Of a DNA stretch of 64,000 bases, positions 9,145 through 17,900 are shown piece by piece. The DNA lies in assembly GCF_001439805.1 (NCBI RefSeq), contig NZ_JYLK01000008.1, positions 177,635-241,634 of the forward strand, given 5' to 3'. Origin of the DNA: Pseudomonas trivialis (GTDB taxonomy: Bacteria; Pseudomonadota; Gammaproteobacteria; Pseudomonadales; Pseudomonadaceae). Within the stretch, counting starts at the first letter, position 1. The number at the start of each line of letters is the position of its first letter. A model generated the notes under the pieces. That model made no database searches. It was given only the letters and a program-made list of their open reading frames with translations, and had not been told where the DNA came from. The position numbers and the translations under genes were made by a program.

Positions 9145-10312
9145 GGCGCGCTTCCACGCGCTGGATGCGTTCCTGATCGAGCACCAGGGGCTGTGGCGAC
9201 CACGGCCCTTTGTTCATCCCCATTTGCCTTGGGAAACCGAGCACCCGCAACTCGCCGCCTGGTTGCGCCAACGCACCCTGGGCGAGGCGCAAGACAGCCA
9301 CAACCAACCCCACGATTTGCCCGCACCGGCGCCGTTTCCACAGCTCGCGCGACACGCATTGCAACTGAGCGCTGTGGATAAATTACCGACCCACGCCCTG
9401 GCACCTGCCCGCGCTCGTTTGAACGTCGACGTACCGGGCCGCAAATGGCAGCAGATCGAGGCCTTCGGCGCAGCCCTGCACTTTGCCGACACGCCCCGGC
9501 ATTGGCTGGACTGGTGCGCGGGCAAAGGCCACCTCGGCCGCCGCCTGCTGCACACCGGGCAAACGCTGACGTGCCTCGAACACGACCCGGCCCTGGTCAC
9601 CGCCGGGCAAGCCTTGAGCGATCACCACCGGCTGCCCGCCACCCATCGTCTGCAGGACGTGATGGCAGACGTGGCAATCGGCCCCGAGCACACGCCCGTC
9701 GCCCTGCACGCCTGCGGCGACCTGCATGTGCGTCTACTGCAAGTGGCCAGCGCCGCCGGCTGCAGGCAATTGGCGCTGTCGCCCTGCTGCTATAACCGCA
9801 TCAATGCCGACCGCTATCAGCCACTCTCCAGCGCAGCTCGAGCCTCGGCACTGCGCCTTTCGGTGGATGACCTCAGCTTGCCCCTCACCGAGACCGTGAC
9901 CGCCGGCAAGCGCGTGCGTCAACAGCTCGACCGCTCCATGGCCTGGCGCCTGGGCTTCGACCCTCTGCAACGGCAACTGCGCGGCGTCGACGATTACCTC
10001 GCCACTCCCTCGTTGCCTGCCAGTTGGCTGGACAAACCCTATGCCGACTACTGCAAGGAGCTGGCACGCCTCAAGGGATTATCCACAGGAGAACAACCGT
10101 GGGAGACGCTGGAGGCGCACGGCTGGCGTCGTCTGGCCGAGGTCAGAAATCTGGAGTTGCTGCGTGGGCTGTTCCGACGGCCACTGGAAGTATGGCTGGT
10201 GCTGGATCGCGCACTGTTTTTGCGGGAACAGGGCTACGCCGTTGAAGTGGGCACGTTCTGCGAACCCTCGTTAACCCCGCGTAACCTGATGCTGCTGGCC
10301 GAGCGCGATTAA
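9125..10312 (+). CDS. SAM-dependent methyltransferase-like protein (Methyltransf_32/GSTCD type)
   Basis: A 395-aa soluble protein. The central part carries a Rossmann methyltransferase core: WLDWCAGKGHLGRRLL is motif I (SAM binding), VALHACGDLHVRLL follows, then LALSPCCYNRI. The CAGKGHL / HACGDL / PCCY trio is the signature of the Methyltransf_32 family (relatives of eukaryotic GSTCD and METTL25). The substrate is unknown; PCCY-type motifs occur in RNA methyltransferases, but this is not proof. The N-terminal 120 residues and the C-terminal 100 residues are family-specific. The ATG lies 20 nt inside the upstream permease gene, so it is probably co-transcribed with the importer, although the job looks unrelated. 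Confidence 0.75.
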   Translation: MPARDVEARFHALDAFLIEHQGLWRPRPFVHPHLPWETEHPQLAAWLRQRTLGEAQDSHNQPHDLPAPAPFPQLARHALQLSAVDKLPTHALAPARARLNVDVPGRKWQQIEAFGAALHFADTPRHWLDWCAGKGHLGRRLLHTGQTLTCLEHDPALVTAGQALSDHHRLPATHRLQDVMADVAIGPEHTPVALHACGDLHVRLLQVASAAGCRQLALSPCCYNRINADRYQPLSSAARASALRLSVDDLSLPLTETVTAGKRVRQQLDRSMAWRLGFDPLQRQLRGVDDYLATPSLPASWLDKPYADYCKELARLKGLSTGEQPWETLEAHGWRRLAEVRNLELLRGLFRRPLEVWLVLDRALFLREQGYAVEVGTFCEPSLTPRNLMLLAERD

Positions 10313-10551
10313 GGGGCAGCATTTATACGCGTGCCCTGTGGATAACTCTGTTGATGAAATCTTTACAGACGCTGTAGACATCTGCGCTACAGCTCGCAAG
10401 CCACCCTGGTCATTTTTTGTTCACATAATAAAACGCACGCAAAACAGGCAGTTGCAACGTAATGCGCACGGCGCCACATCATGGCTGTTTCGTGACAGGT
10501 GGCATCCGGCGATTGTGCATAAGCATCTGGCAAAAGCATATAAACCGCGAT

Positions 10552-11496
10552 TTACGGACGCTTTTTACGGGCAATCAACAGCCGGCAGAGGCCGTTGATA
10601 TCGTCGCCGGCCAGGCTCACCCGTATGTTATCCAGCGGGTCGGAGGCGAAAGCCAAGGCTTCGCTGATGGATGGATCGTGGTGGATCACATGAACGGGTC
10701 TGTCACTCAGACGTTGCTTGAAGGCCTCGAACATCTCGAGGCTGAACGCCGACTTATCATCCATTTGATTGATCACAATGTGGCAACGCGGCGCACGCTC
10801 AAGGCACGGCGCCAGCAACGCATCCACTTGATCCAGTGTGCCGAGGCAGGCGGCATTCGGCTGCGTGACCACCAGCACGATATCGGCCACGCTCAATGCC
10901 TGCTGCAAATAGACGTTATTGCCTGCCGGGGTATCGATGATCACCAGGCCGCGCTCATCCAGTGCCAGTGCCGACAAGCGCTGCGCCAGCCACTTGGGTT
11001 CACGGGTAAGCCAGCGCTGCAGGCTTTCCTTCTGATGGCTGTCGGTATCGCCAAACGGGATGACCTGGCACCCGGCGAAACCCGATTGCACGATACTCGT
11101 CCACGCTGCATTGAGCAGGCTGGCACGGCCCAGGCCGGGTTGCTCGGCCTCTACGCCGAAGTGGTGGCGCAGCGCATTCTGCGGGTCCAGATCCAGGGCC
11201 ATCACCGACTCGCCAAGTCGTTGCAGGCCGCTGCTCAACGCTGTAACCAGGGTGCTGCGCCCCACGCCGCCGTTGATCGACACCACCGCCACCACCGTCG
11301 GGCGCGCAACCGTCTGCTCCTGCGCCTGGAGCCGCTCCTCGGGATGGCTGCGGTAATGCGAGCCATCTCTCTGGTTCACCCGTGTGCCATCGTCGAAGGG
11401 CACAGTGCCGAAGAAGTGCAGCCGAGCGTTTCTTCCCTCGGGATCGCGGGAAACGCTCTTGCCGAACAAGGCAAATAGATAATCGGTGCGGCTCAT
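10552..11496 (-). CDS. BcsQ/YhjQ-like ParA/MinD-family ATPase (orphan)
   Basis: A 314-aa protein. Residues 1-30 (MSRTDYLFALFGKS) recall the short 'DD-x-LF' motif found at the N-terminus of BcsP/BcsR proteins. From about residue 67 a ParA/MinD fold begins: VVAVVSINGGVGRSTLVTAL is the deviant Walker A, with Asn in place of the first Lys and Arg in place of the second. LDLDPQNALRHHFG and LVIIDTPAGNN are the switch and Walker B regions. The sequence reads as BcsQ (YhjQ), which places or activates bacterial cellulose synthase at the pole; deviant Walker A motifs also occur in that family. No bcsA, bcsB, bcsC or wss gene is in the window. It is divergent from lapG across 267 nt. Confidence 0.75.
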   Translation of the reverse strand: MSRTDYLFALFGKSVSRDPEGRNARLHFFGTVPFDDGTRVNQRDGSHYRSHPEERLQAQEQTVARPTVVAVVSINGGVGRSTLVTALSSGLQRLGESVMALDLDPQNALRHHFGVEAEQPGLGRASLLNAAWTSIVQSGFAGCQVIPFGDTDSHQKESLQRWLTREPKWLAQRLSALALDERGLVIIDTPAGNNVYLQQALSVADIVLVVTQPNAACLGTLDQVDALLAPCLERAPRCHIVINQMDDKSAFSLEMFEAFKQRLSDRPVHVIHHDPSISEALAFASDPLDNIRVSLAGDDINGLCRLLIARKKRP

Positions 11497-11763
11497 GGCC
11501 GGAGCTCCTTAACAGCGCCGTGTAAAGACGTGAAAGGCCGGCAAGATACTGGCTTCACCGCAGGTCTTCGTATAGGCATTTTGATGGCTCATTCTCCGAC
11601 AGCGCCGTGCGAGTGTCATTATTTTGATTAAATCGCCCAACAACCTTTCAGACGAGCGGGAAATAGCCAATTAAATGACGATCACTTTCTGTAATTCATC
11701 AAAAGTGATTCCACTGTGCCATTGTCTTTTGCAGGCTATCACCTCACCATTGCCGCACCTTCC

Positions 11764-12480
11764 ATGCTGCATGCCTGGGTAATCGCAGTGGCGTTACGCT
11801 TCAAACTCCCTCGGATCCTCTACGGTTTTGCCATCACGCTGCTGCTGGCGGGCGGGCTGCTGGGCGATTTGCTGGCCGATTGGGATTTCAGCCAGATCAG
11901 CCGACGCGCCGAAACGCTCTACGGGCCGCTCGGCGCCGGGCGCCAGCGCATCGATGCATGGCAACAGTTGCTGTCCACCCAGAAACAGGTCAGCGAGGCC
12001 GAGCAGCTCAAAGTGGTCAACCTGTTTTTCAACCGGCAGTTGCACTACGAGGAAGATATCGACCTGTGGCACGAGGTCGATTACTGGGCCACCCCCATTC
12101 AGTCGCTGTGGAAAGGCGCCGGCGACTGCGAAGACTACGCCATCGCCAAGTACTTCAGCCTGCGCCACCTCGGCGTGCCGGCCGAGAAACTGCGCATCAC
12201 CTACGTCAAGGCTTTGCGCCAGAACCGTGCGCACATGGTGCTGACGTATTATGCGAGCCCCGAGGCCATGCCCCTGGTGCTCGACAGCCTGATGGACCCG
12301 ATTCTGCCTGCCAGCCAACGCCAGGATTTGCTCCCCGTGTACGCCTTCAACGGCGAAGGCCTGTGGCTGCCCGGCGCGACGGGCAACAAGAAAGTCGGTG
12401 ACACTAAACGCCTGTCACGCTGGCAGGATGTGTTGAAAAAAATGACCGCTGAAGGGTTTCCGGCCAGTTCGAATAATTAA
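11764..12480 (+). CDS. lapG: Periplasmic cysteine protease LapG (biofilm dispersal)
   Basis: A 238-aa bacterial transglutaminase-like cysteine proteinase. LapG cuts the N-terminus of LapA behind its retention domain and so frees cells from a surface. The triad is visible: Cys122 in KGAGDCEDYAIAKY, His157 in RAHMVLTYY and Asp174 in LVLDSLMDP. A membrane-crossing export segment (ILYGFAITLLLAGGLLG) follows a positive stretch. The ATG at 11764 is a choice; a GTG at 11716 and a GTG at 11791 are in frame, and none has a clear ribosome site. lapD begins 12 nt after the stop. LapD sequesters LapG when c-di-GMP is high, so co-transcription makes sense. Confidence 0.93.
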   Translation: MLHAWVIAVALRFKLPRILYGFAITLLLAGGLLGDLLADWDFSQISRRAETLYGPLGAGRQRIDAWQQLLSTQKQVSEAEQLKVVNLFFNRQLHYEEDIDLWHEVDYWATPIQSLWKGAGDCEDYAIAKYFSLRHLGVPAEKLRITYVKALRQNRAHMVLTYYASPEAMPLVLDSLMDPILPASQRQDLLPVYAFNGEGLWLPGATGNKKVGDTKRLSRWQDVLKKMTAEGFPASSNN

Positions 12481-12491
12481 CAGGAGCTACG

Positions 12492-14438
12492 ATGTCACTG
12501 TTCAAACAATTGCTGATCGCTATCTGCGTGTTCCTGATAGTCGCGTTCAGCGGTAGCTTCATGGTCAGCCTGGAGAGCTCGCGTACCCAGTACGTCAACC
12601 AGCTGCGCTCCCACGCCCAGGACGCGGCCACCGCGCTGGCCCTGTCGCTGACCCCCAACATCGATGACCCGGCGATGACCGAGCTGATGGTCAGCTCGAT
12701 CTTCGACAGCGGCTACTACGCCAGCATCCGCGTGGTGGACCTGAGCAATAACCAGGTGCTGGTGGAGCGCGCCGCCGAGCCGGACGCCAGCAATGTACCG
12801 GCCTGGTTCGTGAAGATGATCGGCCTGGAAGCGGCCGGCGGTGATGCCATCGTCAGCCGCGGCTGGCAGCAGGCGGCACGGGTCGAGGTGGTCAGCCACC
12901 CGATGTTCGCTTTGGCCAAACTCTGGCAGAGCGCCTTGGGCAGCCTCGGCTGGTTGCTGGTGTGCGGTGCGGTGAGTGCGGTACTCGGCGCCCTGCTGCT
13001 GCGCCGGCAGTTGAAGCCGCTGGACTACATGGTCGAGCAGTCCCATGCGATTGCCCGCCGCGAATTCCTCAGCCTGCCCGACCTGCCGCGCACCCCGGAA
13101 CTGCGTCGCGTGGTGCAGGCGATGAACCAGATGGTAGAGAAGCTCAAGGCGCTGTTCCATGAGCAGACCGAGCGCAGCGAGAAGCTGCGTGTGGAGTCCT
13201 ACCAGGACAGCCTCACCGGCCTTGCCAACCGTCGCTATTTCGAGATGCAGCTGCAATCGCGGGTCAGCAACCTGGAGGAGTCCAGCTCCGGCTACCTGCT
13301 GATGCTGCGCGTCAACGACCTGAGCGGACTCAACCAGCGCCTGGGCGGGCAACGTACCGACCAGTTGCTGCAGGCGGTCAGCCAGCAACTGGTGCGCACC
13401 TGCGCCAAGTACCCGGAAACCCACAACCTCATCACCCGCAGCCGTGGCGGCGAATTCGCGGTGCTGGCCCCAGGGCTGGTACGTGACGAAGCCCTGCAGT
13501 TGGCCCAGGCGCTGGAGGCGACCCTGCAAAGCCTGCACGACACCGGCGCCACCGACATGCCGACCGTGGCCTTCATCGGCCTGGCGCCGTACAACCCGGG
13601 TGACGCCTCCGCCGACTTGCTGATGCTGGCCGACCAGGCGCTGACCCAGGCTGAAGCCAATGGCGGCCAGAGCTGGGTGTGCCTGGAGCATCAGGTCACC
13701 GGCACCGTCAGCGATGACCCGCACAGCTGGCACACCTTGCTCGATGACGCCCTGAAACAAGGCCGTTTCCAGTTGTTTTTCCAGCCGGTGGTCAGCAGCG
13801 GCGACACCCAGCAGGTGCTGCATTACAAGGTGCTGTCACGCCTGCTCGACAATCAGGACCAGACCATCGCGGCCGGCCACTTCCTGCCCTGGCTGGAACG
13901 CTTCGGCTGGACCGCGCGGCTCGACCACCTGATGCTGGACCTGGTGATCAAGCACTTGAGCCAGCACCCCGTCTCGGCGGCCTTGAACCTGTCGGCTGCG
14001 ACCCTGCAGGATCCTCAAGCCCTGGAGCGGGTATTTGAACGTCTGGCCCAGCACCCAACGCTGGGCGCGCAGCTGACGCTGGAGATCGGCGAGGAGCAAG
14101 TGCCCGAACAGACCGAGCTGGAGCGCCTGACCCGGCGCATGCGCAACCTGGGCTTCAGCCTCGGCCTGCAACGTTTCGGCGGGCGCTTCAGCATGATCGG
14201 CAACCTGGCGAACCTGGGGCTGGCCTACCTGAAAATCGACGGCAGCTACATCCGTGCCATTGACCACGAAAGCCACAAGCGCTTTTTCATCGAAGCGATC
14301 CAGCGCGCCGCCCACAGCATCGACTTGCCGTTGATTGCCGAGCGCGTGGAAACCGAAGGTGAGTTGCGGGTGATCCGCGAGATGGGCATCGAAGGGGTGC
14401 AAGGCCGACTGGTCGGTGAACCCGCGCCCTGGAAGTGA
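12492..14438 (+). CDS. lapD: c-di-GMP receptor LapD (degenerate GGDEF-EAL)
   Basis: A 648-aa inner-membrane receptor that binds cytoplasmic c-di-GMP and then traps LapG on the periplasmic side. Domains in order: helix 1 (residues 5-25), a periplasmic output domain to about 150, helix 2 (LGWLLVCGAVSAVLGALLL), a HAMP segment (QLKPLDYMVEQSHAIARREF), a GGDEF-like domain and an EAL-like domain. The GGDEF site is RGGEF and the EAL triplet is KVL in LHYKVLSRLL, so neither cyclase nor phosphodiesterase activity is expected, as in known LapD. AGGAGC precedes the ATG at 12492. The call is very secure from context and motifs. Confidence 0.95.
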   Translation: MSLFKQLLIAICVFLIVAFSGSFMVSLESSRTQYVNQLRSHAQDAATALALSLTPNIDDPAMTELMVSSIFDSGYYASIRVVDLSNNQVLVERAAEPDASNVPAWFVKMIGLEAAGGDAIVSRGWQQAARVEVVSHPMFALAKLWQSALGSLGWLLVCGAVSAVLGALLLRRQLKPLDYMVEQSHAIARREFLSLPDLPRTPELRRVVQAMNQMVEKLKALFHEQTERSEKLRVESYQDSLTGLANRRYFEMQLQSRVSNLEESSSGYLLMLRVNDLSGLNQRLGGQRTDQLLQAVSQQLVRTCAKYPETHNLITRSRGGEFAVLAPGLVRDEALQLAQALEATLQSLHDTGATDMPTVAFIGLAPYNPGDASADLLMLADQALTQAEANGGQSWVCLEHQVTGTVSDDPHSWHTLLDDALKQGRFQLFFQPVVSSGDTQQVLHYKVLSRLLDNQDQTIAAGHFLPWLERFGWTARLDHLMLDLVIKHLSQHPVSAALNLSAATLQDPQALERVFERLAQHPTLGAQLTLEIGEEQVPEQTELERLTRRMRNLGFSLGLQRFGGRFSMIGNLANLGLAYLKIDGSYIRAIDHESHKRFFIEAIQRAAHSIDLPLIAERVETEGELRVIREMGIEGVQGRLVGEPAPWK

Positions 14439-14493
14439 AGCGTTGACACCTCGAGCCTCCTTGCCGGTCACGCCGTAAAGGAGGTGGCCGGGG

Positions 14494-14835
14494 TCAGATC
14501 AAACCGGTTTCATCGTCGTTGATCAGCTCACTCAAACCGCCCAGCGCGGCCCGCGCCTGGGTACGCTCAAGAAACTTGACCTGCGCCGCCGGCGGCAGGT
14601 CGGTAATGCTCATCACGTTCTTGGTGATCAGCACCTGGATCAAGTCATCCAGCACTCGAATCATCTCAAGGTCACTTTGCTTGAGCTGCTTGAGGCTGTT
14701 GTCCACTGCATCACCGGCGAACCACGCCTGAATCTCATGGTGGTCGGCCGGCAGTGTCTCGGTGGCCTCGGTAAACGCCTGCGCCTCGACGCGAACCAGC
14801 GCGTTGTGTTGATCGCGTTGCACGTAGAACATCAC
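14494..14835 (-). CDS. Conserved small Pseudomonas protein downstream of lapA
   Basis: A 113-aa soluble protein. It is acidic and mostly helical, with a conserved-looking core QLKQSDLEMIRVLDDLIQVL and ITDLPPAAQVKFLERTQAR. I recall homologues in Pseudomonas genomes labelled 'tryptophan synthase subunit beta'-like, a name that nothing in the sequence supports. It lacks the pyridoxal-phosphate Lys context of TrpB and is far too short. It lies on the same strand as lapA, 119 nt past the lapA stop and beyond the strong hairpin at 14917-14948, so it may get its own promoter or read-through from lapA. Two possible starts (Met1 or Met2). Function unknown; a link to the Lap system rests on position only. 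Confidence 0.75.
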   Translation of the reverse strand: MMFYVQRDQHNALVRVEAQAFTEATETLPADHHEIQAWFAGDAVDNSLKQLKQSDLEMIRVLDDLIQVLITKNVMSITDLPPAAQVKFLERTQARAALGGLSELINDDETGLI

Positions 14836-14916
14836 GGTTCTCCCAATAAAAAATCCCTGCAGGCATCGCGCACGGCGCCCACAGAGATTACACAGATTTT
14901 CCCGAAGCTGATGCCC

Positions 14917-14948
14917 GGCGGCGCCAATCCTCGAAGATTGGCGCCGCC
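14917..14948 (-). terminator. Strong hairpin just after lapA
   Basis: A 13-bp perfect stem (GGCGGCGCCAATC at 14917-14929 with its complement at 14936-14948) and a 6-nt loop lie 6 nt past the lapA stop on the minus strand. No T-run follows, so it may act as an mRNA 3' stabiliser or a weak terminator rather than a full intrinsic terminator. Confidence 0.6.
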
Positions 14949-14954
14949 TGGCGA

Positions 14955-17900
14955 TCAGTCGTGATGCTTGACGGTCAGGTCACCACCGGCGATCAGGCTA
15001 TTGATCGCGGCGCTGCCATTGCCCCAGCTGGCGCCATCGACCTTGATCGTGACATCGGCCGTGCCGCCGCCCGAGGCGGTGAACGTGCCCGCGCTGCTGA
15101 CGCTCAGCGTCGAGGTGCCGGACGCATCGGTGGTCAGCTTCAGGTAGTTGGACAGGTTGTTGTCGTTATTGCCTTGCAGCAAGTCGGACAGGTCCAGCTT
15201 GTCACCTTCGCCGTGCTTGAAGTCGGTGATGCGATCAAAGCCGCCGCTGGTGTTGGTGTCGCCTTTGAGCCACACAAAGGTATCGGCACCTGCGCCGCCG
15301 CTGAGCACGTCATCGCCCTTGCCACCCACCAGGATGTCATTGCCGGCGCCGCCGGAGAGGCTGTCGTTGCCGCCCTGGCCGAACAGAATGTCGTTGCCGG
15401 CATTGCCGATCAGGGTGTCGTTACCGTCCTTGGTGCCGTAGATGTTCGACGCGTTGGCCATGGTGCCGATGTCCTGCACGTGCTCGGTGATGTACTGGTG
15501 CAAGGTGCGGTCGTCGATGTGGTCGACGGTGGTGGCCAGTTTCTCGGCGGCGAAGGCCTTGAGCGCAGCACTGCCTTCCTGGCCTTTGTAGGTGATCAGG
15601 TCGCCGAACAGAATGTCGTTGGCCGAACCGCCAGTGAGGTTGTCGGCACCCGCATCGGCGGTATGGCCGGTAATGGCATCGGCCAGCTTCGCCGTGTCGA
15701 TGTTGGCAACCACCTTGTCGGTGTCGAATTGCTTGAGCACTGCGGTATCGATGCTCGACCCCAGGCCAATGGCCTCGACCACGACCTTGCTGTCCACTGC
15801 GTTGACCAGGTTGGCATAGGCCGCCTTGGCGTTGGCCATGGCGGTGTTGTCGTCCTGATAGACCCGCGCGACGTCGAAGCCGCCATTGACGTTGGCCACC
15901 ACCTTGCCTTCATAGAACGCCTGACCGCGGCTGTTGTACGAGAAGACACTGCCGTCTGTATCGACAATCAACTTCGTGCGCCCATTGATTTCAGCGTAGA
16001 CGGCGTTGCCCTGGCCCAGCACGTAATTGGAGCTGTTGACGTAGCTGTCAAAATAGACGCTATAGCCGCGATGGGTGCTTCCCAGGTAAAGGTTGTCCTG
16101 CACATCGGTGAATACGTTCGGCGAACCGTCGGTAATGAAGTAAGTCAGGTTGGTCGCGCCCTTGTTGCTGGTGGCGTCGCTGCTCTTGAACCAATTGGTG
16201 GCCGCGTTGAAGGCGTCCTGATAGTTGGTCATGTCGTTGGAGTTGGAGGTCATCTGGGTCAAGACCGCCTGCAAGGCCGCCTTGGCAGCGTCCTTGTCGG
16301 CCAGATTGACCGAGACCTGAGATTCGATACGCGTGTCGAAATCGACCAGCAGTACTTTCACCACACCTGAGTCTTTATTGCCGGCGTTGGCAATCAAGGT
16401 ATTGAACACGCTGGTCAGTTGGCTCTTGATCGAGTCCATGGCACTGGTGCCGATGCTGCCCGAGGTGTCGACCAGGAAGGCAATGTTGTAGTTGCTGCCC
16501 TGAGTGACGACGCCGGCCTTGTCGCCGACCACCACGTTGTTGACCGAGGAACTGCTCAGATTGACCACGTCGGCCACACCAGTGCCTTCTGTCACCAGAT
16601 AGGCTTGTGGCGTCACCGTGATGGTGCTGGTGGCGATGCTGGAACTCAGGCTGTTGCCGCCTTCGTTGTCCATCACCGAGACCTCGATGATGCGGTCGCC
16701 GGTAGCCGGGTACTTGCTGGTGCTGGAGTATTGGAACGACTCCAACAGCGCCTTGTAGGTCGCCGCATCCGCTGCACCCGACAGGTTCAACAGGATCTTG
16801 CCGCTGACGTCGGTGCCGACGCTGGTCAGGGTAATGCCTTTGTAGGTGCCGCCCACTGTCACCAGGCTGGAGGTCAGTTGATCCCCGGCACTGGCGTTTT
16901 TGAGGGTGATGCTCGCGCTCTGCATCTGGCTGCTGTCGACGTCGCCGATGGCCACGCTGCCGGTGATCGCCACACCGCTGGTGCTGCGTTCGTTGTAGGT
17001 GGCGGCGAAGCCGGTGGCGACTGCGCCGTCGGCAGTGCTGAGGTCCAGGGTCGGAGCATCGTTGACGGCGGTGACCACGATACTCACTTTACCGGTGGTA
17101 ACCGCTTCGATGCCGGTGCTCAGCTCTTTGGCCGTGGCTTTCACGGTAAGGTCGAAACTGGCCGTCGAGTCCTTGAACGGGGTGACCGTCAGGGTCTTCA
17201 GGTTCCAGCTACTCACATCGTAGAACGCGGTAGCGCCGGTCGAGGTGAAGCTGTGGCCCGTGACGCCATCGGTAATCACCGTGCCTGCGGGCAAGCCGCT
17301 GATTTCCACCTTGTGGGATTCCGAGCCGTCGTTGTCGACGAACGTGGTGGTGATCGGCGCGACCTTGATGGTGGTGTCTTCCAGACCACGGTTGTAGACG
17401 TAGCCGGTGTAGTAGCCTTCGCCATTGACCACATGGCTGTCGCCCAGCACCGCACCCGCGGCCTTCAAGGCGTCCACGCCGGTGTAGGTCTGCACGCCGC
17501 TGTTGCCCAGCGACATCGACGGGCCGTTGTTTATCGACACATTGACGTCGTAGTTGCCTGCGGCGGCCTGGTTGTAGTGGTAGATATCGAGGGTGTAGTA
17601 GCCCGATTCGCTCGGCGTGTATGCCGTGCCGGTAATCGTGCCCGCCTGCTTGCTCCAGGTCTCGCTGGCGACCAGCTTGCCACCCACGGTGATTGCCAGG
17701 CTGTCATCGGCAGTGCCGGTGAAGCTGTAGCTCTTGCCGGCTTCCAGGTAGATCAAGCCGGAGACCTTGGTCGCCGTGCCCTCCGCCACATTCCCGTTGC
17801 TGACGCTGCTGACCACACCCGTGGAGATTGCGGTGGCAGCGGTCTTGGCGTCGATCACGCGGATCAGGTCGCTGGACTGCGCCACGCCGTTGCCGCTGGT

